Assembly (NCBI GenBank): GCA_016218415.1
Contig: JACRED010000009.1
Location: 1-60,734, forward strand
Direction of reading: 5' to 3'
Source of the DNA: Nitrosomonadales bacterium
Lineage (GTDB): Bacteria; Pseudomonadota; Gammaproteobacteria; Burkholderiales; Gallionellaceae
DNA length: 60,734 bases
The position numbers and the translations under genes are program-made. Below, piece by piece: positions 16,563-27,656 of this stretch. Position 1 is the stretch's first letter, and each line of letters begins with the position of its first letter. The notes beneath the pieces are model-generated. The model did no database searches. It was not told the origin of the DNA and was given only the letters and a program-made list of their open reading frames with translations.

Positions 16563-17711
16563 ATGACCCTGCACACCGATACGATCCCGTCAGACGGCAG
16601 CATGAGCCCGAAATCCTGGTATCAGGGCATACGCGCATTGCCGGGTTTCGTTCAGGACGATGCGCAGGCCGCGGCGATAGACGAGCTGGATGTGCTGTGG
16701 CACCAGCTGGTCGAGTTCAAATCCCGGCGCAATCATTTTCTGGGCCGCAGCCTGCTCAGCCCGGAGGTGCCCAGGGGGCTGTATCTGTGGGGCGGCGTCG
16801 GGCGCGGCAAAACTTTTCTGATGGATGTGTTTTATGCCTGCCTGCCCTATCGCCGCAAGCGCCGCATCCACTTCCACAACTTCATGGCAGAGGTGCATCA
16901 CGAGATGAAGCTGCTGGCCGGCAAGCCTGATGCGCTGGTCGCGCTGGCCGACAAGATCGCGCTGTCCACCCGGCTGCTGTGCCTGGACGAGTTCCATATC
17001 GACGACATCGCCGACGCGATGATACTGGGGCGGCTGGTGGAAGCGATGCTTGCGCGCGGCGTGGTGCTGATCACCACCTCCAACTATCCGCCCGACGGCC
17101 TGTATCCGAACGGTTTGCAGCGGCGGAGCTTTCTGCCCGCGATCGACCTGCTCAAGCGCGAACTGAAGGTTCTGAACGTGGATGGCGGGAGCGACTACCG
17201 CATGCGGGCCGCGACCCGCGAGCCGCTATTCCTGGTGGCCGATGATGCCGGTGGCCGTGCCGCGAACGAGGCGCGTATGGAAGCGTTGTTCGCGAAGATC
17301 GCTGCGGGTACGCAACGCGATGACAGGCACATGGAAGTCGGCGGGCGAACCATCCCGGTGAAAGGGATCGCGCGCAGCGTGGTGTGGTTCGACTTCGGGG
17401 AACTGTGCGGCGGCGCGCACGCGCACGACGATTATCTGGAGATCGCCCACCGCTTCCCCACGGTGTTCCTGTCACGTATCCCCAGGATGTCCGCCGAACA
17501 TTCCGCCGAGGCGCGGCGCTTCACCTGGCTGATCGACGTGCTGTACGACAACAATGTCAGGCTGGCAGCCACGGCGGCAGCCGCGCCGGACCGGCTCTAT
17601 ACCGATGGCCCGATGGCCGGCGAGTTCTCGCGCACCGCCAGCCGGTTAACCGAGATGCAGTCCCGGCGCTACCTGCAATTGCCGCATCATTCGCAGGGCG
17701 TGACGTTGTAG
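16563..17711 (+). CDS. zapE: Cell division protein ZapE / AFG1-like ATPase
   Basis: About 382 residues of the AFG1/ZapE P-loop ATPase family. In gammaproteobacteria ZapE associates with FtsZ rings late in division; mitochondrial AFG1 is involved in protein quality control. Walker A GGVGRGKTFLMD (about 78-89), Walker B LLCLDEFHIDDIADAM, sensor segment VLITTSNYPPDGLYPNGLQR, and the conserved RRFTWLIDVLYD-like C-terminus are all present. Start uncertain: ATGs at 16512, 16551 and 16563 are in frame without a clear ribosome site. Divergent from ald. Confidence 0.92.
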   Translation: MTLHTDTIPSDGSMSPKSWYQGIRALPGFVQDDAQAAAIDELDVLWHQLVEFKSRRNHFLGRSLLSPEVPRGLYLWGGVGRGKTFLMDVFYACLPYRRKRRIHFHNFMAEVHHEMKLLAGKPDALVALADKIALSTRLLCLDEFHIDDIADAMILGRLVEAMLARGVVLITTSNYPPDGLYPNGLQRRSFLPAIDLLKRELKVLNVDGGSDYRMRAATREPLFLVADDAGGRAANEARMEALFAKIAAGTQRDDRHMEVGGRTIPVKGIARSVVWFDFGELCGGAHAHDDYLEIAHRFPTVFLSRIPRMSAEHSAEARRFTWLIDVLYDNNVRLAATAAAAPDRLYTDGPMAGEFSRTASRLTEMQSRRYLQLPHHSQGVTL

Positions 17712-17733
17712 ATACCGGATGTTTTGAAATTTC

Positions 17734-19758
<2,025 letters not shown>

Positions 19759-19813
19759 GGTCAGCCGCGCATTGTACGGGCAAAGGCGCGATAACCCAAC
19801 GGACGAACGCGAA

Positions 19814-21091
19814 TCAGCCGGGGTTGTCCACCGAGAACATGCTCCACGGGTAGGTGATCCACAGCTGGCTTTGCGGCCCCTCGGGACCGTGCGCCAGATC
19901 GAAACGTATGACCACGCCGGACAGCACCAGGCGCGCGCCTATGCCGTAGCTCTCGCGGCCGCCCTTGAACAGCTTGCTGAATTCGTCCGCGACCATGCCG
20001 CGCTCCCAGAATGCGGCGAGCTGGATGCCGGTGCGTATCCCCTTCGCGATGTAGATGTCGAACGGGGTGCGCTCGTCGGTGAGGTTCCAGCGGTATTCGG
20101 CGCCGTAGGACAGCGCCTGTCCGGCATAGAAACGCCCGTTATCGAACGACCTCAGGCGCTGCGTTCCGCCCAGCGCGGTGGCTGTGCCATAGCGGTTGTT
20201 CGCCAGCGTGCCGGCCAGCAGCTTGGCTTCGGCGGACTGGCAGGCTGCCAGTTCGGCAGGCACGGTGTACTGGCTGCAGTTCAATCCGTAACGCTGCTGC
20301 AACAGCGCGTAGTCGGTCAGGCCCTCGCGTGTGACGTGGGCGCGCGAGTAGAACAGATTGAACACCAGCGTGTCCCAGTTGCGCGTCGGCATGTAGCCGG
20401 TGAGGTTGTAGTCGTTGACGAAGTACTCGCTGATGTCCGCATTATGGCCATTGGGCAGGCGGGTGGAAACCTCCAGCCGCACGCCTTTGCGCGGATCGAC
20501 ACGGTCGTCGGTCAGGTCGATGGAGCCGCCCAGGGAATAAGAGTTACCGCTTCTCCAATCGGTATCCACGCCCGCGAACGCTTTTCTGTCCTTGTCCAGA
20601 ATCTCGATCAGCCGGTTCCGCCCGCCCAGCATGCGCGCGTACAGTTCGTAGCGGCGCTGGTCAAAGGTCAGCGTCATCTGCCCCAGCAGATAAGCGCCTT
20701 CCACCTTGGGATAGATCACATCGACAGGATCGGAATCGATGCCGCGACTGTAGGCTGTCGCCGCGACCAGGTAGTCGTTGTAGCCCGCGTCGAACAGCAC
20801 ACGCCTCGGCACCACGTTGTAATCGAGCAGGGCGGCGCCGGTGGCCTTGATGTCGCCGCGCACGTAGTAGCCGGTGAAGTCGGTGTCGCCACCGGTCATG
20901 TTCAGCACGCTGACGCCGAACCCGACTGCCCGGCCCATGCCCGGTATCTCGCCGACGATGGGATAGAAATAGTAGCCGAAGTCGCGGCCGAACTGGTCCT
21001 TGCGCCGCTCGACCACCTCGGCATGGCTGACACTGCCGATCAGCATCAGCAGCGCCACTCCGCCCCAGAAAAAGCCGCTTCTGAAATGCAT
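19814..21091 (-). CDS. Outer-membrane beta-barrel (Omp85/surface antigen-like, no POTRA)
   Basis: 425 residues. A signal peptide ([21 protein letters not shown], cleavage near SHA) is followed directly by barrel-type sequence. The C-terminal half resembles the Omp85/bacterial surface antigen barrel ([20 protein letters not shown], then [15 protein letters not shown] and [20 protein letters not shown]). No POTRA domains precede it, so it is not BamA or TamA. Members of this barrel-only group have unknown cargo or activity. GGGAGG 6 bases before ATG 21091 fixes the start. It sits between uvrB and parA on the same strand. Confidence 0.78.
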   Translation of the reverse strand: MHFRSGFFWGGVALLMLIGSVSHAEVVERRKDQFGRDFGYYFYPIVGEIPGMGRAVGFGVSVLNMTGGDTDFTGYYVRGDIKATGAALLDYNVVPRRVLFDAGYNDYLVAATAYSRGIDSDPVDVIYPKVEGAYLLGQMTLTFDQRRYELYARMLGGRNRLIEILDKDRKAFAGVDTDWRSGNSYSLGGSIDLTDDRVDPRKGVRLEVSTRLPNGHNADISEYFVNDYNLTGYMPTRNWDTLVFNLFYSRAHVTREGLTDYALLQQRYGLNCSQYTVPAELAACQSAEAKLLAGTLANNRYGTATALGGTQRLRSFDNGRFYAGQALSYGAEYRWNLTDERTPFDIYIAKGIRTGIQLAAFWERGMVADEFSKLFKGGRESYGIGARLVLSGVVIRFDLAHGPEGPQSQLWITYPWSMFSVDNPG

Positions 21092-21174
21092 GATCAGCCT
21101 CCCGCTCACGATGTGTGCAAAACGCCGGGTCGATTCTATTCCGCTATCCGGGCAAATACAATTTCATGCCCGCC

Positions 21175-21199
21175 AAAAACAAACCCGCCTTGCGGCGGG
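21175..21199 (-). terminator. Terminator for the ParA gene
   Basis: A CCCGCC/GGCGGG stem with a TTGC loop (21184-21199), followed on the minus strand by TTTGTTTTT. It lies just downstream of the parA-like stop codon. Confidence 0.8.
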
Positions 21200-21219
21200 C
21201 CGGATGTCGGGCAAACAAT

Positions 21220-21984
21220 TCAGGCAAAGAATCCGCTCTCCCACAGCTCTTTGGTCAGCGCGTAATAATCTTTCGCGCCGGGGCTGTGCTTCGCGAATTC
21301 AAACACATCCTGCCCGTGCATCGGGCTGGCCGCCAAAGCCGCGTTCTCGCCGATGCGGGTTCTGCACACGAGGGCGCCGTAACGGCTCTTGAGTTGCCCG
21401 GCAATATCGTAAGCCAGCTTGCGCTTGGGGTCGAATCGGGTGATCACGATGCGGCGCTCGAATTTGCGCTTGAGCTTGGTCTCCAGCACGGTCAGCGCGC
21501 TATCGATGCGATGCACGCCTTGCAGGGACAGGAAGTCCGCCGCCACCGGGATGAGCACCCGATCCGCGGCCAACAGCGCATTCAGCGTCAACACCCCCAG
21601 CATCGGGCAACAGTCGATCACGATGGGCGCTCCGGTGAGCGACAATTCCTCGCGCAGCCCCTGTTTGAGCAGCGATGCCGCGTGCGGCTCGCTGCCGAGC
21701 AGCGCGTCTATCTTGGCCAGTTCAAGCGATGCCGGAATGATCTGCCAGCCGGTATGGGTCTCCTGCAGCAGACCGGCCAGCGGGGCCTTGTGCTTGAAGA
21801 ATGCGGCCAGACTGTGTTCCGGCAGGACGGGTTTGAGCCCGCAGGACAGCGTGAGATGCGATTGCGGATCCAGATCGATCCCGATGGGGGAACGCTGCGC
21901 CATATGCAGCGCGGCCGTCACGTTCAGGCTGGTGGTGGTCTTGCCCACGCCGCCTTTTTGATTAAATACCGCAACAACGGCCAT
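21220..21984 (-). CDS. ParA family ATPase (orphan)
   Basis: 254 residues of the ParA/MinD deviant-Walker ATPase family: VFNQKGGVGKTTTSLNVTAA (KGGVGKT, about 8-17), PIGIDLDPQSHLTLS (Walker A' Asp), PIVIDCCPMLGVLTLNAL (switch II/Walker B) and ADFLSLQGVHRI. No ParB or other segregation gene is adjacent, so it is more likely an orphan ParA that positions a protein complex than a chromosome or plasmid partition ATPase. The catalytic-switch DxPP motif reads DCCP, which is unusual at that position. It is terminated by the hairpin at 21175. Confidence 0.88.
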   Translation of the reverse strand: MAVVAVFNQKGGVGKTTTSLNVTAALHMAQRSPIGIDLDPQSHLTLSCGLKPVLPEHSLAAFFKHKAPLAGLLQETHTGWQIIPASLELAKIDALLGSEPHAASLLKQGLREELSLTGAPIVIDCCPMLGVLTLNALLAADRVLIPVAADFLSLQGVHRIDSALTVLETKLKRKFERRIVITRFDPKRKLAYDIAGQLKSRYGALVCRTRIGENAALAASPMHGQDVFEFAKHSPGAKDYYALTKELWESGFFA

Positions 21985-22187
21985 TCATCACTCCAAATAA
22001 TGCGGTATGCCCGCGCACCCGGTCTGCTCGGCACGATCCGGCCTGAATCCCGGCATGCCAAACGGATTTCCTGTTTTCAATGGGGCGTAATATGCCTGCG
22101 ACTGCAACGGCGCAGTGGACGGAATAGGGCCTGAATATCCCGCGTGTTTGAACCTTTGCCGGCAGGCCCGGCGGGGCCGCCTGTGTG

Positions 22188-24113
22188 TTACCTGGCGCGT
22201 TTTTCCAGCTCTTCCCAGCGCGCCATCGCCGCCAGCACCTCGGCCTCGATCTCTTCGTTGCGCACTTGCAGCTGCTTGGCGCGCTTCGGGTCGTTGCGAT
22301 AGATAGCCCCGTCGGCCAAGTGTGCGGCGATATCGACCTGCTCGCGCTCCAGCACTTCGATACGCTTGGGCAGCTCTTCCAGTTCGCGTGCATCCTTGAA
22401 GCTGAGTTTGCTGACGGGTTTCGTCTTTTCGACCGGAGCGACTGCCGCACGCGGCGGTGTGGGCGCAGCAGGTTTGGCAGCCGCCACACCGGCCTGGTAT
22501 TTCTTCACCCGCACCCAGTCCTCGTAGCCGCCGACGTATTCGATCAGCTTGCCGTCGCCCTCGAACGCGATCACCTGGGTGACGACGTTGTCGAGAAAGG
22601 CCCGGTCATGGCTGACCAGAAACAGCGTGCCGTCGTATTGCGCCAGCAACTCCTCGAGCAGTTCCAGCGTCTCGATGTCCAAATCGTTGGTCGGTTCGTC
22701 CAGCACCAGCACGTTGGCCGGCTGGGTGAACAGGCGCGCCAGCAACAGCCGGTTGCGCTCACCGCCGGAACAGCTCTTGACCGGCGAACGGGCGCGTTCC
22801 GGCGGGAACAGGAAGTCGCCCAGATAGCTGATGACGTGTTTCTTCTGCCCGGCTATGTCGACGAAGTCCGAACCCTGGCTGATCGTGTCGGCCAGCGTCG
22901 CGTTGTCATCGAGCTGCTCGCGCAACTGGTCGAAATACGCCACCGAGATCTTGGTACCGAGCTTCACCTTGCCGCTATCCGGTTCCAGCTGACCGAGAAT
23001 GATCTTGAGCAAAGTACTCTTGCCGGCGCCATTCGGGCCTAGCAGGCCGATCTTGTCGCCGCGCTGGATGCGGCAGGAGAAATTATCGACCAGCGTGCGC
23101 CCGCCGTAGGCCTTGCTGACATGCTCCAGCTCGGCGACTAGCTTGCCGGAACGCTCGCCGGTCTCCACGGCCATCTCGACCTTGCCTACTTTTTCGCGGC
23201 GCGCTGCACGCTCGCGGCGCAGCTGTTCCAGACGCAGCACGCGGCCCTCGTTGCGCACACGGCGGGCCTTCACGCCCTGGCGTATCCACACCTCTTCCTG
23301 CGCCAGCACCTTGTCGAACTTGGCATTCACCACCGCCTCGTCCGCCAGCATGCGCTCCTTGATCGCCAGATAGGCGGAAAAAGTGCCGGGGAAACTCGCC
23401 AGCTTGCCGCGATCCAGCTCGACGATGCGCGTCGCGACGTTGTCCAGAAAACGCCGGTCGTGGGTGACGAACAGCACGCTGCCGACGAAATTGTTCAGCA
23501 GCCCTTCCAGCCATTCGATAGAGGCAAAGTCGAGGTGGTTGGTCGGCTCGTCGAGGATCAGCACATCCGGCTCGGCCACCAGCGCCTGCGCCAGCGCGAC
23601 GCGCTTGCGCTGCCCGCCGGACATATCGCCGACGCGCTTGTCAGGGTCGAGATCCAGCTTGGCGATTGCGGTCTCGATGCGCGCCTGCACCGACCAGCCG
23701 TCCTGCGCTTCGAGTTGCGTCTGCAAGTGCTGCATCTCTTCCAGCAGCGTGTCGAAATCCGCGTCCGGCTCGGAGAGCTGGTGCGAGACATGGTGATAAT
23801 CGTGCAGCAGCTTTTGCAACTTGCCCAGCCCTTTTGCGACAGCATCGAACACCGTGTCGTCGGCATCCAGCACCGGCTCCTGGCTGACGTAGCAGATGCG
23901 CGCGGTGGGCGCGCGCCACACCAGACCGTCGTCCAGGCTGTTATTCCCGGAGCTGGCCTGCCCGGCCAGCACGCGCATCATGCTGGACTTGCCCCCGCCG
24001 TTGCGACCGATCAGGCCGACGCGCTCGCCCTCGTCGAGTTGAAAGTCCGCGTGATCCAGCAGGGCGACGTGTCCGAACGCAAGGCTGGCCTTGTCCAAGG
24101 TAATGAATGGCAT
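22188..24113 (-). CDS. uup: ABC-F ATPase Uup
   Basis: 641 residues with two ABC ATPase domains and no membrane domain. Domain 1: GLIGRNGGGKSSMMRVLAG (Walker A, about 34-52), GDMSGGQRKRVALAQALVA (signature) and LILDEPTNHLDFASIEWL. An ABC-F linker follows. Domain 2: IGLLGPNGAGKSTLLKIILG, KSCSGGERNRLLLARLFT and LVLDEPTNDLDIETLELL. The C-terminal coiled coil (about 570-640) is the Uup hallmark. Uup-type proteins act at the ribosome or at DNA branch structures. It lies 9 bases downstream of a small membrane protein gene and probably shares its operon. Confidence 0.93.
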   Translation of the reverse strand: MPFITLDKASLAFGHVALLDHADFQLDEGERVGLIGRNGGGKSSMMRVLAGQASSGNNSLDDGLVWRAPTARICYVSQEPVLDADDTVFDAVAKGLGKLQKLLHDYHHVSHQLSEPDADFDTLLEEMQHLQTQLEAQDGWSVQARIETAIAKLDLDPDKRVGDMSGGQRKRVALAQALVAEPDVLILDEPTNHLDFASIEWLEGLLNNFVGSVLFVTHDRRFLDNVATRIVELDRGKLASFPGTFSAYLAIKERMLADEAVVNAKFDKVLAQEEVWIRQGVKARRVRNEGRVLRLEQLRRERAARREKVGKVEMAVETGERSGKLVAELEHVSKAYGGRTLVDNFSCRIQRGDKIGLLGPNGAGKSTLLKIILGQLEPDSGKVKLGTKISVAYFDQLREQLDDNATLADTISQGSDFVDIAGQKKHVISYLGDFLFPPERARSPVKSCSGGERNRLLLARLFTQPANVLVLDEPTNDLDIETLELLEELLAQYDGTLFLVSHDRAFLDNVVTQVIAFEGDGKLIEYVGGYEDWVRVKKYQAGVAAAKPAAPTPPRAAVAPVEKTKPVSKLSFKDARELEELPKRIEVLEREQVDIAAHLADGAIYRNDPKRAKQLQVRNEEIEAEVLAAMARWEELEKRAR

Positions 24114-24122
24114 ATGTTGAAA

Positions 24123-24557
24123 CTACTTTTTAGGTAACGAGGATTGATAGAGGAAGGAGAAACCCACCACCCAGAAGGCCATGGCCCAGTAACCGAACGC
24201 ATCGGTAAAGCCGTTCAGCACCAGATGCATATCGCGGCTCTCGACCAAGGGAAACAAAAACTGGAAAACGATGAACATGCCGGACAGCAGATTCCCCGCC
24301 AGCACCAGACGGTGCCCGAACCGGTAACCCTTGCCGTCGGGATTGCCCTCGGGGGGAAGGGAACGGCGAAAATGCAGCACGGTATACACGACACCGAACA
24401 GCAACAATGCGCCCGCCATCCGCCCCGGAATATCGCCCTCGTGCGTGGTGGCGCCGAGCAGCTCAAGCACCGCGCGCCCGATCGCTGCCACAAAGCCCAT
24501 CACCAGCGTCAACGGGATAAAGAACCATGCAATAAACAAATTCAGCTTTTGCCGCAT
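24123..24557 (-). CDS. Four-TM membrane protein, unknown function
   Basis: 144 residues with four predicted membrane helices: FIAWFFIPLTLVMGFVAAIG (about 8-27), GALLLFGVVYTVLHF (about 48-62), LAGNLLSGMFIVFQFLFPLV (about 86-105) and AFGYWAMAFWVVGFSFLY (about 120-137). The charged loop between helices 2 and 3 is cytoplasmic by the positive-inside rule. No family recognised. Its ATG overlaps the stop codon of the upstream peroxiredoxin as TAATG, so the two are translationally coupled, hinting at a shared function. Confidence 0.8.
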   Translation of the reverse strand: MRQKLNLFIAWFFIPLTLVMGFVAAIGRAVLELLGATTHEGDIPGRMAGALLLFGVVYTVLHFRRSLPPEGNPDGKGYRFGHRLVLAGNLLSGMFIVFQFLFPLVESRDMHLVLNGFTDAFGYWAMAFWVVGFSFLYQSSLPKK

Positions 24558-25102
24558 TACAACTTGCTCCCTGTTGTCAGTTTCTGCAAATCTTCGATGA
24601 TCTCTTTCGAGTGCCGCGAAGCCTCCACGCTCAGATACACTTTGCCGACGTTACCCTGCGGGTCGATCAGAAAGGTGTAACGCCGCGCGATTTTCATAAA
24701 ACCCAGATTCATCAGCGCGCCGTAACGCGCCGCGGTTTCGGTGGTCTTGTCCGCCAGCAACGGGAACGGCAGATGATATTTCTTCGCGAATTCCGCATGG
24801 CTCTCGCTGTCGTCCACGCTGACCCCCACCACTTGCGCGCCCAGTTCGGCGATCTGGTTGAGGTCATCGCGGAACGCGCATGCCTCTTTCGTGCAGCCCG
24901 GCGTATCGTCCCTGGGATAGAAATACAGCACCAGCCACTTGCCGCGATAATCCTGCAGGACATGCTGCTTGCCATTCTGGTCGGGCAGCTTGAAATCCGG
25001 CGCGGGCTTGCCCACCTCGGGCAACTCTCCGGCGCGCGCCGCGCGCGCCACCAGCAACGATGCGAACACCACCAGCGCGGCTACGATCGCTATCCATTTC
25101 AT
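24557..25102 (-). CDS. Exported BCP/AhpC-type peroxiredoxin
   Basis: 181 residues. Unusually for a bacterioferritin-comigratory-type peroxiredoxin it starts with a hydrophobic export signal (MKWIAIVAALVVFASLLVA, then ARA), so it is probably periplasmic or membrane tethered. The thiol peroxidase core is complete: PAPDFKLPDQNGK, YFYPRDDTPGCTKEACAFRD (peroxidatic and resolving Cys five residues apart) and TFLIDPQGNVGKVY. AAGGAG precedes ATG 25102. Coupled by a TAATG overlap to a four-TM protein that could deliver electrons, which is speculation. Upstream is the tRNA-Arg on the other strand. Confidence 0.9.
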   Translation of the reverse strand: MKWIAIVAALVVFASLLVARAARAGELPEVGKPAPDFKLPDQNGKQHVLQDYRGKWLVLYFYPRDDTPGCTKEACAFRDDLNQIAELGAQVVGVSVDDSESHAEFAKKYHLPFPLLADKTTETAARYGALMNLGFMKIARRYTFLIDPQGNVGKVYLSVEASRHSKEIIEDLQKLTTGSKL

Positions 25103-25253
25103 GTCGTTCTCCTTAAATTGGTATCTGCCGAAAGCGCGTAAACAGCGCATTGAACACAAACAGTCTGAAGTTGCGATGATACCAGCCTAACGCCGGAACT
25201 ATGCCCGTTGCGGTGGAAATCGGTTTTCGCAGCGCTATTTCGATGCCGCGATG

Positions 25254-25280
25254 TTGGTTGCGGCGTGTTTGCGCTAGAAT
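25254..25280 (+). promoter_or_regulatory. Possible tRNA promoter
   Basis: TAGAAT at 25275-25280 is a good -10 placed 10 bases before the tRNA. A TTGGTT at 25254-25259 could be a -35 with a short 15-base spacer. Confidence 0.35.
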
Positions 25281-25290
25281 GCGCGCCGCC

Positions 25291-25365
25291 GTCCTCGTAG
25301 TTAAATGGATATAACCGGCCCCTCCTAAGGGTCAATTACAGGTTCGATTCCTGTCGGGGACACCA
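25291..25365 (+). tRNA. tRNA-Arg (anticodon CCT)
   Basis: 75 bases including an encoded CCA end. The acceptor stem pairs 25291-25297 with 25355-25361 (seven pairs, one G-U). The D arm GTTA/TAAC has an 8-base loop. The anticodon stem GGCCC/GGGTC encloses CTCCTAA, giving anticodon CCT at 25324-25326 (reads AGG). The T arm is ACAGG-TTCGATT-CCTGT. Stand-alone gene; no integrated element is visible at its 3' end. Confidence 0.95.
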
Positions 25366-25599
25366 ACTCCTGCTTTATTTCTGCTTCGTGGCGCCCGATT
25401 TTCCGTTCTGCGACGCGCACTTGCGGTCTAGCTCCAGACCATAAGCTGCAAACCGGATTGCCGTCGCGCTGCCGTCTGTCGGACTGCGCGGAACTCTTGC
25501 CTGTCCTCCCTATCTGACTCTTGCCCGCGTTGCACCGTGTAGCAAAGCTGTGCTGGAGCGGGTGTTTGATTACACTTGTTATTTCTAAGGAGTGCCAAT

Positions 25600-25722
25600 A
25601 TGAAAAGAGCTTATTCCGCAGTGAAAGAAACGATCGGCCGTTTTGTGCGTTGGGTCATCACCGGCATCATATCCGTGATCGTCGCGCTGCCCACCTTCGC
25701 TTCTTTCAGCACCTCCGTGTAG
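25600..25722 (+). CDS. 40-residue putative small membrane protein
   Basis: A short ORF beginning at ATG 25600 with AAGGAG 7 bases upstream. It encodes a basic amphipathic start (MKRAYSAVKETIGRFVRW) and one hydrophobic helix (VITGIISVIVALPTFA, about 19-34), ending FSTSV. A strong hairpin plus T-run (25731-25777) follows 8 bases after the stop, so the unit looks like a complete monocistronic transcript. The composition fits a single-pass membrane peptide. No family recognised; it could also be a type I toxin-like peptide, which is a guess. About 235 bases between the tRNA and this ORF hold nothing I recognise. Confidence 0.55.
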   Translation: MKRAYSAVKETIGRFVRWVITGIISVIVALPTFASFSTSV

Positions 25723-25730
25723 TTCCAAGC

Positions 25731-25777
25731 CCGCGCCGGTCTTTTTCTCCTTTTGTTACCGGCGCGGCATCCTTTTT
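25731..25777 (+). terminator. Terminator after the small ORF
   Basis: A perfect 10-bp inverted repeat (CCGCGCCGGT at 25731-25740, complement at 25758-25767) with a 17-base T-rich loop, followed by TTTTT at 25773-25777. Confidence 0.75.
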
Positions 25778-25788
25778 ATCAGTCCCTG

Positions 25789-26433
25789 TCATCTTTGCGC
25801 CGGTTTGCCATAACTGGCAAAGCGGCTTTGTGCCGCCCGGAATTCATCCGCCGTCAGCAATACCGGCTCGCCCGCCTGCAACGCGCGCAGATACATCTCG
25901 CTGAGCGTCTCGACTTCCACGGTGATCCGGAACGCCTCGGCGAGGTCTTTGCCCGCCGCGATCATGCCGTGGTTGGCTAATAGACAGGCCTTGCGATCCT
26001 TCAGCGCAAGCAGCGCGTGATCGGATAATTCCTGCGTACCGAACGTCGCATACCGCGCGCAACGTATCGTGTCGCCGCCCGTCAGCGCGATCATGTAGTG
26101 GAACGGCGGAATGTCGCGACGCAAGCAGGCCAGCGCGGTCGCCGCAAGCGAATGGGTATGCACCACCGCGCCCGCATCCGCGCGTTGCGCGTAGATGTCC
26201 CGATGGAACAGCCACTCGCTGGATGGCTGCCAGCGCCCGCTCGACGTGCCATCCAGATGCACGAACACGATATCGTCTTCGGTCAATCCTTCTGCGCCCA
26301 TGCCGGAAGGCGTGATCAGCATGCCCTCGGCGAAGCGCGCAGAGAGATTGCCGGAGGTGCCGCGGTTCAGCCCCTGCGCGTCCAATTTGTTGGCGATGCA
26401 AACCAGTTCGCTACGTAGTTCTTTTTCGTTCAT
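25789..26433 (-). CDS. Class II aldolase (Ald2/MtnB-type) of MTA salvage
   Basis: 214 residues of the class II aldolase/adducin fold. The Zn ligands H92 and H94 (VVHTHSLAATA) and H155 (LANHGMIAAG), and the acidic residue E73 (SSEWLFHRD), are in place. N-terminal RGTSGNLSAR and TPSGMGAEGLTEDDIV bind phosphate. It is encoded after mtnA, mtnP and apt on the same strand. In Rhodospirillum rubrum and some E. coli this arrangement (mtnP-mtnA-ald2) forms the DHAP shunt, in which the aldolase cleaves methylthioribulose-1-phosphate to DHAP and methylthioacetaldehyde. MtnB dehydratase of the classical pathway has the same fold, but no mtnC/D/K gene is in the window. Aldolase favoured, not proven. Confidence 0.85.
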   Translation of the reverse strand: MNEKELRSELVCIANKLDAQGLNRGTSGNLSARFAEGMLITPSGMGAEGLTEDDIVFVHLDGTSSGRWQPSSEWLFHRDIYAQRADAGAVVHTHSLAATALACLRRDIPPFHYMIALTGGDTIRCARYATFGTQELSDHALLALKDRKACLLANHGMIAAGKDLAEAFRITVEVETLSEMYLRALQAGEPVLLTADEFRAAQSRFASYGKPAQR

Positions 26434-26474
26434 GATTTCACCTTATTATTCAGCCCTCTCCCGACCTTCGGCCA

Positions 26475-26512
26475 CCCTCTCCCGCGAGCGGGAGAGGGGC
26501 TGGGGGAGAGGG
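26475..26512. repeat. Palindromic repeat between aldolase and mtnA
   Basis: CCCTCTCCCGCGAGCGGGAG core plus a GGGGCTGGGGGAGAGGG tail, ending one base before the mtnA stop codon. A second, partial unit precedes it at about 26454-26470. It is the same family as the in-gene copy at 58457-58493. Confidence 0.8.
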
Positions 26513-26513
26513 T

Positions 26514-27590
26514 TTATTTCAACACCTGCATCGCCCCCGCATCCGCCTTCACCACGCCCCGCTCGGTGATCAGCCCCGTCACCAGCCGCGCCGGGGTCAC
26601 GTCGAAGCCGTAGTTGGCCGCCTTCGAACCCTTGGGCGCCACCTGCACGGTGCGCACCTGCCCGTCGTCGCACAGCCCGGAGATGTGCGTCACCTCTTCT
26701 GGAGTGCGTTCCTCGATCGGGATTTCCTGCACACCGTCCTGCAGCGTCCAGTCTATCGTCGGAGTCGGCAGCGCGACATAGAACGGCACATCGTTATCGT
26801 GCGCGGCCAAGGCTTTCAGATACGTGCCTATCTTGTTGCACACATCGCCGCGCGCGGTGACGCGGTCGGTGCCGACGATGGCCATGTCCACCATGCCGTG
26901 CTGCATCAAGTGCCCGCCGGTGTTGTCCGCGATCACCGTGTGCGGCACACCGTGCTGGATTAGCTCCCACGCGGTAAGGCTGGCGCCCTGATTGCGCGGA
27001 CGGGTCTCGTCCACCCACACGTGCAGCGGGATACCCGCGTCGAACGCTTTATAAATTGGAGCGAGCGCCGTGCCCCAATCCACCGTCGCCAGCCAGCCGG
27101 CGTTGCAGTGGGTCAGGATATTCACCGTGGCTTTTTTCTTCCGATAGATTGCTTTGATGAGCTCGCTGCCATGCTTGCCGATACTCGCGTTGATTTCCAC
27201 ATCCTCGTCGGCGATGCGTGCCGCTTCTTGCCATGCCGCCGCAGCGCGTTCGCTTTCAGGCAAGGGTGCCAAGAACGCGCGCATCCGCTCCACGCCCCAG
27301 CGCAAATTCACCGCCGTCGGACGCGCCAACAGCAGCTTGTCGCATGTCGCTTTCAGCGCCGCATCCGAAGCATGGTGCTTCATCGACAGCGCCACGCCAT
27401 AAGCCCCCGTCACGCCGATCAGCGGCGCGCCGCGCACCTGCATGTCCTTGATCGCACGCTCGGCATCGCGCATCGTTTCGAGTCGCAGCGTGGTGAAGAC
27501 GTGCGGCAGTCTGGTCTGGTCGATGATCTCCACGGCGGTGTTGTCGGCGGTGGGCCAGATGGTGCGATAGGGGGTGCCGTTAATTTTCAT
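26514..27590 (-). CDS. mtnA: S-methyl-5-thioribose-1-phosphate isomerase
   Basis: 358 residues. It isomerises methylthioribose-1-phosphate to methylthioribulose-1-phosphate. Family signatures: [20 protein letters not shown] (about 50-70), the catalytic Cys in [16 protein letters not shown] (about 160), the [16 protein letters not shown] segment and the catalytic Asp in [20 protein letters not shown] (about 240). Length is typical. It is separated from the downstream aldolase by a repeat of about 80 bases, and from the upstream apt by an AT-rich ATPase gene that appears inserted. Confidence 0.95.
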   Translation of the reverse strand: MKINGTPYRTIWPTADNTAVEIIDQTRLPHVFTTLRLETMRDAERAIKDMQVRGAPLIGVTGAYGVALSMKHHASDAALKATCDKLLLARPTAVNLRWGVERMRAFLAPLPESERAAAAWQEAARIADEDVEINASIGKHGSELIKAIYRKKKATVNILTHCNAGWLATVDWGTALAPIYKAFDAGIPLHVWVDETRPRNQGASLTAWELIQHGVPHTVIADNTGGHLMQHGMVDMAIVGTDRVTARGDVCNKIGTYLKALAAHDNDVPFYVALPTPTIDWTLQDGVQEIPIEERTPEEVTHISGLCDDGQVRTVQVAPKGSKAANYGFDVTPARLVTGLITERGVVKADAGAMQVLK

Positions 27591-27656
27591 AGATTAATAA
27601 TTTTAAAATTGCCACATAGGCTAATAAAACCTGCCTACCGTAAACTTATTGCGAAT

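Noticed and set aside
21220..21984. Plasmid or chromosome partition locus
   Set aside because: ParA-like ATPase has no ParB partner or parS-like repeats nearby.
25291..25365. tRNA-Arg as an integration site for a genomic island
   Set aside because: No integrase gene and no repeat of the tRNA 3' end seen downstream; the following region contains normal genes.
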